From positions 1 to 62,252 of the forward strand of contig NZ_CABFLN010000077.1 of the NCBI RefSeq assembly GCF_901873445.1: 62,252 nucleotides of DNA, given 5' to 3'. This stretch comes from Gemella haemolysans (lineage in GTDB: Bacteria; Bacillota; Bacilli; Staphylococcales; Gemellaceae). Below the pieces are notes generated by a model. That model saw only the letters and a list, made by a program, of their open reading frames with translations, did not search any database and had not been told where the DNA came from. Below, in pieces: positions 8,500 to 17,091 of the stretch. Each line of letters opens with the position of its first letter. Position 1 is the first letter of the stretch. A program made the position numbers and the translations under genes.

Positions 8500-9066
8500 T
8501 TATATATTAAACTTCTCTAATATAAATTCTTGTCCATCATAGTGTACTACGTTTAATGCAGTATTGTTAATTAACATATTTGATTCAGGATATAATCCTA
8601 ACGTGCGTAAGAATATACGGATTAAAGCACCATGACATACTACTAAAATTGTTTCATCTTTATGCTCTAAATATTGTTCATTGAAAAATGAACTCGCTCT
8701 TTCATACACCGCTTCATCTTTTTCAATAGACTCTAATCCTTGCTCAGCTTCAAGCGCAGAAAAATACTCTTCAAACGTACTACCTTCAAAATCTCCAAAG
8801 AACTTTTCTATTAAACGATTATCAGTAGTTATTTCTTTGGAAATATTTTGATTATTATTTGAGTTATCAAGCATAAGTCTAGTTGTTTCAACCGCGCGTT
8901 TTAACGGACTACTAAAAGCACAATCAATATTATGTTCAGTTAACTTTTTTCCTGCTTCTGTCGCTTGATTTCTACCAGTTTCATTCAATTCAATATCACT
9001 ATGCCCTTGAATCAATCTATTTTTATTATAATCTGTCTCACCATGTCTTACTAATAATATTTTCAT
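8500..9066 (-). CDS. Histidine phosphatase (phosphoglycerate mutase-like), copy 1
   Basis: 188 aa, with LVRHGETDYN and CHGALIRIF as the two catalytic His motifs. It begins about 9 bases after the nrdF stop and its ribosome site AGGTAAAAG overlaps the end of nrdF, so it is probably co-transcribed with nrdIEF. This could hint at a nucleotide-related substrate, but that is only context. Paralogue of the next gene. Confidence 0.87.
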   Translation of the reverse strand: MKILLVRHGETDYNKNRLIQGHSDIELNETGRNQATEAGKKLTEHNIDCAFSSPLKRAVETTRLMLDNSNNNQNISKEITTDNRLIEKFFGDFEGSTFEEYFSALEAEQGLESIEKDEAVYERASSFFNEQYLEHKDETILVVCHGALIRIFLRTLGLYPESNMLINNTALNVVHYDGQEFILEKFNI

Positions 9067-9075
9067 ATCTTTTAC

Positions 9076-10044
9076 CTATTCGAAAATGAAATCCTCATCT
9101 TCAATTGATTCCACATTCATACTAACTACGTATCCATCACCCTTAACACTGAAGAAGTCATGATTTTTAGTATTTGTATTCATCGCATTTTCAATAATTG
9201 GGTTAATCTCTTTATCTTCAAAGTACCCTGGGTATCCTAAATTCGCTAATGCACGATTAGCATTATACTCAACATAATCTTTTACTTCTTCATATAACCC
9301 TATTTCACTATATATGTCTTTAGTATATACTAATTCATTTTCATATAAATCTAATAATAATTTATACATTTCTTTTTCAGCACGTTCTTGTTCTTCTGGA
9401 GTTAAAGTTTTGAATAATTCTTGTGCATCAAATCCAGTAAAACTTCCGTGAATAGTTTCATCTAATAAGATTTTACGAATAATTTCTCCAGATGTCGTTA
9501 CTTTACCTTGTCCAGCTAAATATAACGGGTAGAAGAATCCACTATAAAAAATATAACTTTCTAAGAATACTGAAGCAACACGAGCCATATATAAGTCATA
9601 TTTAGGAACTTCTGGCTTAAATAACTTCATGTAATAATCTTCAATTAATTTCGCTTTATATTGAAGTTCTGGGTTACTAGGAACCCACTCATCTAATAAG
9701 TAGTCTGTTTCTTGTGAAGGGATTAAAGACGTGAATATTGTTGAGTAACTTTTCGCGTGAATTTGCTCCATCATTCCCATAAAGCTGTATACAGCTTGTT
9801 TTCTCATATCTTCAGTATGTAGAGATACAAGAGGCATACCTTTATCACCTTGTTGAGTATCAAGACCAGTTAAACCAGCTAATACTTTTTTGTAAGCTTC
9901 ACGTTCTTTATCATTTAAATCTTCGTTCCAGCTCTTAATATCTTTTGACACTTTAAACTCAGTATCGACCCAAAATTGAGCAATATTTTGACGCCAATAC
10001 ATAAATGTTAAATCATCTTGTTTATTCCAGTTTACAGCTTTCAT
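9076..10044 (-). CDS. nrdF: NrdF, class Ib ribonucleotide reductase beta subunit
   Basis: 322-aa radical-bearing subunit of aerobic ribonucleotide reductase. Metal-site motifs are visible: MMEQIHAKSYS (E-x-x-H), LESYIFYSGF and LDETIHGSF (E-x-x-H). The tail ends ESIEDEDFIFE, the acidic segment that docks on NrdE. Class Ib enzymes use a Mn-tyrosyl radical assembled with NrdI, which is encoded here. Confidence 0.95.
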   Translation of the reverse strand: MKAVNWNKQDDLTFMYWRQNIAQFWVDTEFKVSKDIKSWNEDLNDKEREAYKKVLAGLTGLDTQQGDKGMPLVSLHTEDMRKQAVYSFMGMMEQIHAKSYSTIFTSLIPSQETDYLLDEWVPSNPELQYKAKLIEDYYMKLFKPEVPKYDLYMARVASVFLESYIFYSGFFYPLYLAGQGKVTTSGEIIRKILLDETIHGSFTGFDAQELFKTLTPEEQERAEKEMYKLLLDLYENELVYTKDIYSEIGLYEEVKDYVEYNANRALANLGYPGYFEDKEINPIIENAMNTNTKNHDFFSVKGDGYVVSMNVESIEDEDFIFE

Positions 10045-10068
10045 AATTAGTAATTTTTCCTCTCTTTT

Positions 10069-12159
10069 CTATATAGCACATGAAGTACATTCTTCTACAG
10101 AAAGTAATTTATTTCTTGTGTAATATAGTGATTTCAATCCTTTGTGATGAGCATAAATATAATATCTAGCAAGTTCTCTTGTTGTGATATCAGAATTTAC
10201 GAATAAAATCACAGAAATACCTTGATCTACGTGTTCTTGAATAACTGCCATTAAATCAATAAGTTTCATTTGATCTATAGTAAATGCAGATTTATAGAAC
10301 CATTGAGTTTTTGGACTTAAGTATGGCATTGGATAGAATGTTTCAGCATTCCCATAACTTCTACGCTCAATTTTATCAACAATCGGTAATACACTTGATG
10401 TTGAGTTTTGAACATAAGAAATACTTTGTGTTGGTGCAATCGCCATTCTATATGCGTGATATAGTCCATTTTCTTTTACTCTATTTTTTAGACTTCTCCA
10501 GTCTTCTCTTGTTGGAATGTGAATTCCTTCGAATAACTCTTTTACTTTATCAGTTACTGGTAAATAGTCATTTTCAATATATTTAGTGAAGTATCTACCA
10601 TTGTAGTAATCTGATTTTTCAAAGTCTTTAAATGTTTCCTTACGTTTTTTAGCAATTTGCATTGAACGTTCTAATGTATAGTAGTTCATCATCATGAAGA
10701 ATACATTTGCGAAATCTTTTGCTTCTTCGCTCTCATAAGCGATTAAGTTTTTAGCTAAGTATCCATTTAAGTTCATTGCTCCTAATCCAACAGAGTGGAA
10801 CTCATCATTAGCTTTTACTACACCAGGTGCATTCTTAATCTTAGTAGAATTACTTACAAATGTTAATGAGTCCATACCAGAATAAATTGATTCTTTAATT
10901 TTCTTGCTTTCCATTACGTTTACAATATTTAATGAAGCTAAGTTACAAGAAATATCACGCTTAATAATATCTCCTTCACCATAATCCTTAATTACTGAAG
11001 TTTCTTGTAATTGGAAAATCTCAGTACATAAGTTACTCATCTTAACTTGTCCAATTTCACGAAGTGCGTGATTTTTATTAGCATTATCTTTGAACATTAA
11101 GTATGGGTACCCTGATTGTAATTGAGTTTGTGCGATTAAGTTAAGCATATCACGAGCATCAAATTTACGTTTCATGATGTTTTCGTTCGCTACAAATTCA
11201 TCATAATATTTTGCAATATCAATATCATCAAGGACTAATCCATACTCTTCATAAATAGAGTGCGGTCCAAACATATAGAAATCTTTATTCTCACGAGCTA
11301 AATCGAAGAACAATGATGGTACGATAATACCTGTAGAAATCGTTGGAAGACGTAATTCTTCATCAGCATTAACTTTTTTAGTATCTAAGAATTCTAATAC
11401 GTCATAGTGGAAAATGTTTAAGTAAACAGCTCCAGCTCCAGGACGTTGTCCAAGTTGATCAGCATATGCAAAACCTTGTTCTAAAGATTTAGCTACCGGA
11501 ATAACACCTTTAGCTACTCCTTTAATACCTTTGATACTCTCACCACGTGCACGAAGTTTTGATAAGTTAATTGCAACCCCTCCACCAATTTTTGAAAGTT
11601 GCTTGGCTGTTGAATCGATGTAGTTGATTGAGTTAAGTGAATCACCGACTTCTAATAAGAAACATGATACTAGCTCACCACGACGACTTCTTCCTGAATT
11701 TAAAAATGTTGGTGTTGCTGGTTGTAATCTTTGTTCAAGCATAGAAATCATAAGTTCCTTAGCTAATTCTACATCACCATCCCCTAAATACATAGCTACA
11801 ATAAATACATGTTGATTAAAGTTTTCTAAATATTGTTTTTTATCATTTGTTTTTAATGCATAATCTTTATAGAATTTACTTGCTGCCATATAACTTTTGA
11901 ATTCAAATTTAAAGTTTGCAGCTAATTCTAAACATTCTAGAATTTCATCTTCAATATATTTATCAAAGATATTATAGTAGAAATTCTCCTCTACTAGATA
12001 TCTAAGTCTTTTCATTTCTGAACTAAATTTTACAGTTCGAAAGTCTACTTCACGAAGAAATTCTTCAATAGCTTCAACGTCTTTTTCTAATTTGAAAAAT
12101 CCATTGTCACCTCTTTTTGTTACTTCATTATTTAGTTCAATATGGTTAAATTTCTCCAT
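10069..12159 (-). CDS. nrdE: NrdE, class Ib ribonucleotide reductase alpha subunit
   Basis: 696-aa catalytic subunit. It contains QRLQPATPTFLNSG, SCFLLEVGDSL (active-site Cys), NLCTEIFQL (Asn-x-Cys-x-Glu radical site) and a C-terminal ECTSCAI Cys pair used for re-reduction. It lacks the N-terminal ATP cone of class Ia. The start overlaps nrdI by 14 bp. NrdH, the usual glutaredoxin-like reductant, is not in this operon. Confidence 0.95.
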   Translation of the reverse strand: MEKFNHIELNNEVTKRGDNGFFKLEKDVEAIEEFLREVDFRTVKFSSEMKRLRYLVEENFYYNIFDKYIEDEILECLELAANFKFEFKSYMAASKFYKDYALKTNDKKQYLENFNQHVFIVAMYLGDGDVELAKELMISMLEQRLQPATPTFLNSGRSRRGELVSCFLLEVGDSLNSINYIDSTAKQLSKIGGGVAINLSKLRARGESIKGIKGVAKGVIPVAKSLEQGFAYADQLGQRPGAGAVYLNIFHYDVLEFLDTKKVNADEELRLPTISTGIIVPSLFFDLARENKDFYMFGPHSIYEEYGLVLDDIDIAKYYDEFVANENIMKRKFDARDMLNLIAQTQLQSGYPYLMFKDNANKNHALREIGQVKMSNLCTEIFQLQETSVIKDYGEGDIIKRDISCNLASLNIVNVMESKKIKESIYSGMDSLTFVSNSTKIKNAPGVVKANDEFHSVGLGAMNLNGYLAKNLIAYESEEAKDFANVFFMMMNYYTLERSMQIAKKRKETFKDFEKSDYYNGRYFTKYIENDYLPVTDKVKELFEGIHIPTREDWRSLKNRVKENGLYHAYRMAIAPTQSISYVQNSTSSVLPIVDKIERRSYGNAETFYPMPYLSPKTQWFYKSAFTIDQMKLIDLMAVIQEHVDQGISVILFVNSDITTRELARYYIYAHHKGLKSLYYTRNKLLSVEECTSCAI

Positions 12160-12535
12160 TCTTTACACTCTCCAAATATATTTTTTTAAATTTTATTAAA
12201 TCTTTTGTATTCCCGTGCAATTCAATCTTCATAAGTAATGGCACATTATACTTCTCGCTAATAATCTCTGAAGCCTTAGCAAATCTATTACCCCAGTTTT
12301 TATTACCGCTACCAACTACACCTTTTAAATGTTTGTGATTTAGTTCCAAAAACGCTTCTACATCTTCTGGAACTTTCCCAAATCCTATAGTTGGCGTTAT
12401 TAAAATGTAGTCAAAATCAACTTCGTAATCTATATCCCACAAATCTATAATATCATCTTCAGGGATTTTACACATATTTACAAATCGCATACAATTCCCA
12501 GTCAATGAGAATACAATTATCTTCATTTTCCTCAC
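12146..12535 (-). CDS. nrdI: NrdI flavodoxin-like protein
   Basis: 129-aa FMN protein that supplies oxidant for the Mn-tyrosyl cofactor of NrdF. The flavodoxin-like start FSLTGNCMRFV and GVVGSGNKNWGNRF (FMN-binding loop) fit NrdI. The ATG is preceded by GTGTGAGGAAA. First gene of the nrd operon. Confidence 0.93.
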   Translation of the reverse strand: MRKMKIIVFSLTGNCMRFVNMCKIPEDDIIDLWDIDYEVDFDYILITPTIGFGKVPEDVEAFLELNHKHLKGVVGSGNKNWGNRFAKASEIISEKYNVPLLMKIELHGNTKDLIKFKKIYLESVKNGEI

Positions 12536-12544
12536 ACTCCCGCA

Positions 12545-12577
12545 AAAATATTTCCGAGAATATTTCCCGGAAATTTA
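12545..12577 (-). promoter_or_regulatory. Leader hairpin upstream of nrdI
   Basis: Imperfect inverted repeat between promoter and nrdI: AAATATTTCCGAG and CCCGGAAATTT on the plus strand, which would fold as a stem of about ten pairs in the transcript and is followed by UAUUUUUG. It may be an attenuator or an operator. I see no clear NrdR box. Confidence 0.45.
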
Positions 12578-12590
12578 AGAACTTATATCA

Positions 12591-12619
12591 ATTATACACT
12601 TTATTTTATTATTTTTCAA
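12591..12619 (-). promoter_or_regulatory. Promoter of the nrdIEF operon
   Basis: TTGAAA (12614-12619), 17-bp spacer, TATAAT (12591-12596) on the minus strand. Confidence 0.85.
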
Positions 12620-12774
12620 TGATTATTTTTCTTGTGAAAAGGCTTTAATTCTTTTTTGGAAATTTCTATACTTATTTAATATTTTAGAAATCTATTACCT
12701 AACTTAGGCATCTATAAACTAAAAAAATATTATAGTAAAAAAATTTTTTACCTTTCATTTTTATAATATTTTAA

Positions 12775-12811
12775 ACAAAAAACTCTAAACAAAATTACTC
12801 TGTTTAAAGTT
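12775..12811 (-). terminator. Terminator of the TreR-like gene
   Basis: Stem AACTTTAAACA / TGTTTAGAGTT on the minus strand (12781-12791 with 12801-12811), followed by a T-rich run. Confidence 0.75.
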
Positions 12812-12827
12812 TTCTTCTATAATCGTA

Positions 12828-13550
12828 TTAATTTATTCTATCGCTTTTTCTTCTCGCAAATTCAGAGAAATAGAACTTATCGACCCTATGTCGACTCTCT
12901 GTATAATGTAGGAAATCTGTTCCTTCTGTATACACATCACTTCGTAATACTGCAATATGCTTATGACCGTTTAAATCAATATATGTAGTATCTTCTTCAT
13001 TAACAGGTTCAATTTTAAAATCTTTATTTCCATAAGAGATTTTAATTCCTAAATCCTTTTCTAGATATTCATATAATGATTCCTCTACACGATTGGTAGG
13101 TAGATCCCCTATTGTACTTTTTCTAATATAATCTTTATCTAGAATTACTGCTTCTCCATCCACTATTCTTTGGCGTACTAAGTAGATTAATTTTTCATCC
13201 GGTTTAACAAGACCAAGTCTTACTAAAAAATCTGGAGCATCTACTTCTTTATTCACTAACACTTTAGTAGTTGCATCTACATCTTGAAATTGGCGACGTT
13301 CTTTAAAACTTAAAATCCCTGTTACAGGTAATCTAAATCTATGAACATCTAGCACTATAGATCCTTTCCCTTGTATTTTGTGAATATAACCATTTTCTAA
13401 TAATAGTAATAATGCTTTTCTTATAGTTTCCCTAGAAACATTATATTCTCTTGCGAGTTCATTTTCACTTGGTAAGAGAGAGTTAGACCTGTATTGCCTA
13501 TGCTCTATTTTTTCTCTTAACTCTAAATAGATCTTAAAAAACTTATTCAT
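12828..13550 (-). CDS. GntR/HutC-family repressor resembling TreR
   Basis: 240 aa. An N-terminal GntR winged helix (LPSENELAREYNVSRETIRK, about 25-45) is followed by GYIHKIQGKGSIVL and a C-terminal UTRA ligand domain ending SRHRVDKFYFSEFARRK. These segments closely resemble trehalose repressor TreR as I know it. I start at ATG 13550, which follows GGGGGAA; a TTG four codons earlier overlaps that site. No trehalose uptake or hydrolase gene is adjacent, so the regulated genes must be elsewhere or the ligand differs. Confidence 0.8.
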   Translation of the reverse strand: MNKFFKIYLELREKIEHRQYRSNSLLPSENELAREYNVSRETIRKALLLLLENGYIHKIQGKGSIVLDVHRFRLPVTGILSFKERRQFQDVDATTKVLVNKEVDAPDFLVRLGLVKPDEKLIYLVRQRIVDGEAVILDKDYIRKSTIGDLPTNRVEESLYEYLEKDLGIKISYGNKDFKIEPVNEEDTTYIDLNGHKHIAVLRSDVYTEGTDFLHYTESRHRVDKFYFSEFARRKSDRIN

Positions 13551-13744
13551 GATTTCCCCCAAAGTAAATAACTATATGTGTATATTTTACCATAATTTAC
13601 ATAAATATTAAATGCTTTTTACTCAAAAACTTTTATAAATCCTTATATTTTTGTTAATTTGTGTAAATATGTAAACCAAATTTAAAGCAAACCTCATTTC
13701 TACAACTATGTTTATGTGTTATAATGTTTATTGGAGGTGCAATA

Positions 13745-14404
13745 ATGAGAAAATATATTATACAGTTCCTTATTGTTATAGAAAATTTTTCACTATTTAT
13801 TAGTAGCATACTTGCCATAATATTTTACAATTGTTTTAATTTAAATTCTTATAAAAATTTCTATAAAAAAGAAAATTTAGCCCCTAAAATTGGAACTACA
13901 TATGAAGAATTAATAAAAAATACCACTAATTTACTAGATTATCTGAATCATAAAGCAATATTAAATCTTGACTGGTATACAGATAAAGATATACTTCATA
14001 TGCAAGACGTAAGAACACTATATAGTTTAAGTTACAAAACAATGGTATTCTTCTTTGTATTATTCGTCGTTTCAACTATATTATTAGTGATTCTTTGCAA
14101 GAAAAAAATACTTTTTTATATCTCAAGAACATTTAATAAAGTACTACTATCGTTTATTATAGTAATTGGAGTTTTATCGTGTATTATTTCATACAATTTC
14201 ACATCATTTTGGATAAAATTCCATCAGCTTCTATTTTCTAATGACCTTTGGTTATTAAGTCCTGATGAATCAAATTTGATTCAAATGGTTCCTGAAGAAT
14301 TTTTCATAAGTCTAATTACTACAATAATCATACACATATTTATATTATTTATTACCTTATTTGTTCTAAATATTTTGGTGAGAAAAAGGTTTAAAAATAA
14401 TTAG
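13745..14404 (+). CDS. DUF1461/TIGR01906-like integral membrane protein
   Basis: 219 aa with an N-terminal membrane helix, an outer loop (about 30-100) holding LLDYLNHKAILNLDW and HMQDVRTLYSL, then three to four further helices. The FWIKFHQLLFSNDLWLLSPD segment and MVPEEFF match the pattern of the DUF1461 (TIGR01906) membrane family. Function unknown. Start at 13745 because GGAGGTG sits just upstream. Stands alone between a regulator and the DUF1450 gene. Confidence 0.7.
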   Translation: MRKYIIQFLIVIENFSLFISSILAIIFYNCFNLNSYKNFYKKENLAPKIGTTYEELIKNTTNLLDYLNHKAILNLDWYTDKDILHMQDVRTLYSLSYKTMVFFFVLFVVSTILLVILCKKKILFYISRTFNKVLLSFIIVIGVLSCIISYNFTSFWIKFHQLLFSNDLWLLSPDESNLIQMVPEEFFISLITTIIIHIFILFITLFVLNILVRKRFKNN

Positions 14405-14495
14405 TCTTAAAGATGATATTTAAAATTTAATTTATTATGATTATGTGATATAATAAATTCTAGTTTCAAACGAATAAATTATGAAAGGATATAAT

Positions 14496-15047
14496 ATGGC
14501 TCAAAATGATAAAAATATTGTTACTGAAGATAAAGTAACATTTAGATTATGTGATGATTGCCTTGGTGTTAACCTTAAAACTTTAATTCCGAAATTAAAA
14601 AAGAAAGCACCAAATGCCGAATTTATCATAGGATGTCAATCTTATTGTGGACCTGGAAGAACTCAGACGTTTACACTTGTTAATAGTAGAATTTGTATAG
14701 CTGATACTGAAGTTGAGCTGATGCCTTTAGTTGATGAAAAACTTAGAGATCGAATGAGTGCAGAAGACGAAGAAAAATACAGAAAACGTCTTGAACGTCG
14801 ACTTGAACGTACTTTCTACTTCATTATCCCTGAGAATGCAACAATAAAAGTTGGTGAAAAAGTAGATATTGACAAAGACGGAGTAATCGCTCGTAAAGCA
14901 GGAAAATCTTATTTAGATGATCTTATTATCGAAGGTGAAGTTGATAACACTAAACCTGGAACTTATGAATTAGTATACAAAGTAACTATAGATAATAAAG
15001 AACATAAACGAAAAAGGCTTATTACTGTTATTGATGAAAACGTATAA
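14496..15047 (+). CDS. DUF1450 domain fused to a DUF5011-like Ig domain
   Basis: 183 aa with no signal peptide. Residues about 10-75 look like DUF1450 (LCDDCLGVNLKTLIPKLKK, then GCQSYCGPGRTQTF), a Cys-rich small domain of Bacilli. A charged linker (EEKYRKRLERRLERTF) leads to a C-terminal beta domain with VGEKVDI, TKPGTYELVYKV and an RLITVID end, the pattern of DUF5011/Big_3 Ig-like repeats that are normally extracellular. The pairing is unusual. The start uses AAAGGAT; the ATG five codons earlier lacks a site. Function unknown. Confidence 0.7.
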   Translation: MAQNDKNIVTEDKVTFRLCDDCLGVNLKTLIPKLKKKAPNAEFIIGCQSYCGPGRTQTFTLVNSRICIADTEVELMPLVDEKLRDRMSAEDEEKYRKRLERRLERTFYFIIPENATIKVGEKVDIDKDGVIARKAGKSYLDDLIIEGEVDNTKPGTYELVYKVTIDNKEHKRKRLITVIDENV

Positions 15048-15075
15048 TCAACATTCATAAATACATATAAATATA

Positions 15076-15125
15076 AACCTATGGGACAAACGTTGTATAT
15101 ACGCTGTCTCATAGGTTTTTTCTTA
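15076..15125 (+). terminator. Terminator after the DUF1450 gene
   Basis: AACCTATGGGACA / TGTCTCATAGGTT stem (15076-15088 and 15105-15117) followed by TTTTTTC. Confidence 0.85.
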
Positions 15126-15166
15126 GTTTTTACAAATAATTTTTATACTGTTTTTTGAAAATAACG

Positions 15167-15194
15167 TTTACTTTTTTTGTAAATATGATATAAT
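15167..15194 (+). promoter_or_regulatory. Promoter of the uspA-like gene
   Basis: TTTACT (15167-15172), 16-bp spacer, TATAAT (15189-15194). Confidence 0.7.
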
Positions 15195-15228
15195 ATAAGT
15201 AAAGACATAGAAGTCGGAGGTTATGATC

Positions 15229-15729
15229 ATGGAAAATAAATATTCTAAAATTTTAGTCGCAGTAGACGGTTCAAAACAAGCTGAATGGGCTTTCAAAAAT
15301 GCCGTTGCCATTGCTCAAAGAAATGAGGATGCAGAGTTATACATCGCGTCTGTTATTGATGCGACAATCGCAACTTCTGGTTTATCAGATCCTTACATTT
15401 TCAACTCTTTCTACAAACGTACTAAAGAATTAGTTGATAGCTATGTAGAATCTGCTAAAAAAGATGGGTTAACTAAAGTATTCGGTATCGTTGAACAAGG
15501 TATTCCTAAAATTGTTCTTAGTGAAGATATTGTTGACGAAAAAGGTATCGATCTTGTAGTTTGTGGATCTTCTGGTTTAACTGGATTCAAACGTATGCTT
15601 ATGGGATCAGTGTCTGAAGGTATCGTTAGATATGCAAAATCTGACGTAATCATCATCAAACAACGTTCTATTCCAGCGGATTTCGAAGCAACTATCGCTA
15701 AAAAATTCCAAGAAGAACAAGATAAATAA
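15229..15729 (+). CDS. Universal stress protein, UspA family
   Basis: 166-aa cytoplasmic UspA domain. ILVAVDGSKQAEWAF at the N-terminus and the nucleotide-binding signature GSSGLTGFKRMLMGSVSEGIV at about 120-140 place it in the ATP-binding branch. Start at 15229: GGAGG (15216-15220) is 8 bases away, while the ATG at 15223 is only two bases off. Monocistronic, with promoter and terminator on either side. Function is probably general stress survival. Confidence 0.92.
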   Translation: MENKYSKILVAVDGSKQAEWAFKNAVAIAQRNEDAELYIASVIDATIATSGLSDPYIFNSFYKRTKELVDSYVESAKKDGLTKVFGIVEQGIPKIVLSEDIVDEKGIDLVVCGSSGLTGFKRMLMGSVSEGIVRYAKSDVIIIKQRSIPADFEATIAKKFQEEQDK

Positions 15730-15797
15730 GTATCTCTAAAAAAGATTTAAGTTAATATTCTTAATTTAAATTCATTTAAAATTTTTCCTTTTTTATA

Positions 15798-15836
15798 GTG
15801 AACGACGCATACATCGTATGCGCCGTTCATTTTTTA
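15798..15836. terminator. Bidirectional terminator between uspA-like gene and alr
   Basis: GTGAACGACGCATAC / GTATGCGCCGTTCAT stem followed by TTTTTATT; A-rich on the other flank, so it can serve both convergent genes. Confidence 0.85.
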
Positions 15837-16910
15837 TTAATAAATCTTTTTCACTTTTAAACTATCATAATTCAATGCTGCAAGTTGCACAGAATTCGGT
15901 CCAAAATACTTAGTATAATCATGAAGTTGTTGCTTATCATCATAAATATAAACCCTATCTCCGATACTTTCTCCTTCACCTATTTCTACTACTAAGTGAC
16001 TCATCATCGTTGAGTAAATATTTCTCTCTTTACCCTTGATTAAACATGTTTTTCCTTTTAATCTGTCTCGTAGTATTCCATCGCCGTAGCCAATATTAAC
16101 AACCCCTACTTTTTTATCAGCATCAGCTATATATGAATTAGAATACCCTATGCACTCACCTTTACCCAAGGTTACTATATTAATAATTTCACCATAAACA
16201 GTAATTGGGTTTTTAATAACTAAATTCTTAAGAGTAACTGGATTTTCCTTCACATTGTAAGGCATAGCTCCATAAAGAATTACCCCCAATCTCTGGTGTG
16301 TTGTTTTCTCAAACGCACCATCACGTAAAAACGAAGCACTATTTTGCAAGTGAACTACTTCAAAATCATGATGTTTCTGTGCTTCATCAAGAACTTTTAG
16401 CACTAATTCTTTTTCTTTTTCATAGAATCCATCAAACTCATCAGCAAATGAAAAATGAGACCAAAATCCTTTTAATTTTAGTTTGTTTTCTTTGCAGAAA
16501 TTTATAATTTCTAGCACTTCTTCCAGATTTCTTGCTCCTGCACGTCTCATACTACCTGCAAATTCTAGCTGTAACGTTAAATCTCTCACATTATCAAGAT
16601 TTTCTTTTAAATATTCAAGACTCGCAATATTTATCTCAACATTGTATTCTCTAACTAAATCAAAGTCATAAGTTGGATTTAGAAGAAAAATATTAACATC
16701 TTCTCCTAATGTTTCCCTTATTACTTTACACTCTTCTTCTTTTGTCGTTGCAAAGTAATTTATCCCTACTTCCGAGTACAATTTTACACATTCTCTTAAA
16801 TCTAAATTATACGCATTGTTTTTAACTACAGCTATTATGTCCTGTGCTCGTTCTTTTAAATTTATTGCATTTTGTCGTATATTATTGTAATTTAACTCAA
16901 TTGTTGCCAT
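15837..16910 (-). CDS. alr: Alanine racemase
   Basis: 357-aa fold-type III PLP enzyme that makes D-alanine for peptidoglycan. The PLP Lys is in VVKNNAYNLD (about 28); VGVVNIGYGDGI and the CIGYSNSY stretch fit the family. The context, following the DAP/lysine genes, matches the alr2 position in the staphylococcal dap operon. The usual motif is VKANAYGHG; here it is VKNNAYNLD, a modest divergence as in other dap-linked racemases. Confidence 0.88.
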   Translation of the reverse strand: MATIELNYNNIRQNAINLKERAQDIIAVVKNNAYNLDLRECVKLYSEVGINYFATTKEEECKVIRETLGEDVNIFLLNPTYDFDLVREYNVEINIASLEYLKENLDNVRDLTLQLEFAGSMRRAGARNLEEVLEIINFCKENKLKLKGFWSHFSFADEFDGFYEKEKELVLKVLDEAQKHHDFEVVHLQNSASFLRDGAFEKTTHQRLGVILYGAMPYNVKENPVTLKNLVIKNPITVYGEIINIVTLGKGECIGYSNSYIADADKKVGVVNIGYGDGILRDRLKGKTCLIKGKERNIYSTMMSHLVVEIGEGESIGDRVYIYDDKQQLHDYTKYFGPNSVQLAALNYDSLKVKKIY

Positions 16911-16932
16911 AAAAATCCTTTCTTAGATAAAA

Positions 16933-17026
16933 GGGAGTGACTCAAAAATTATGATTTCAAAGAAATCAATTTTGTAAAGTCACCCCCAAAATTTCATCAG
17001 ATATCTATAAACCACTGCGTTTATGA
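16933..17026. repeat. Dispersed palindromic intergenic repeat, copy A
   Basis: Begins GGGAGTGACTCAAAAAT, then GATTTC...GAAATC as a central palindrome, then a mirror end AGTCACCCCC, followed by a tail ATAAACCACTGCGT. The same string occurs in reverse orientation at 40281-40407. It sits between the deacetylase gene and alr. The first 55 bases can fold as a long hairpin. Confidence 0.75.
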
Positions 17027-17091
17027 ATTCTCATACAAACTTTTTAGGACCTTTAAATCAGCCCTTTTTATTTTATTCAAAATCAACAAAG

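Noticed and set aside
12545..12577. NrdR boxes ahead of nrdI
   Set aside because: The repeated AATATTTCC does not match the ACAC-ATAT-type NrdR consensus well enough.
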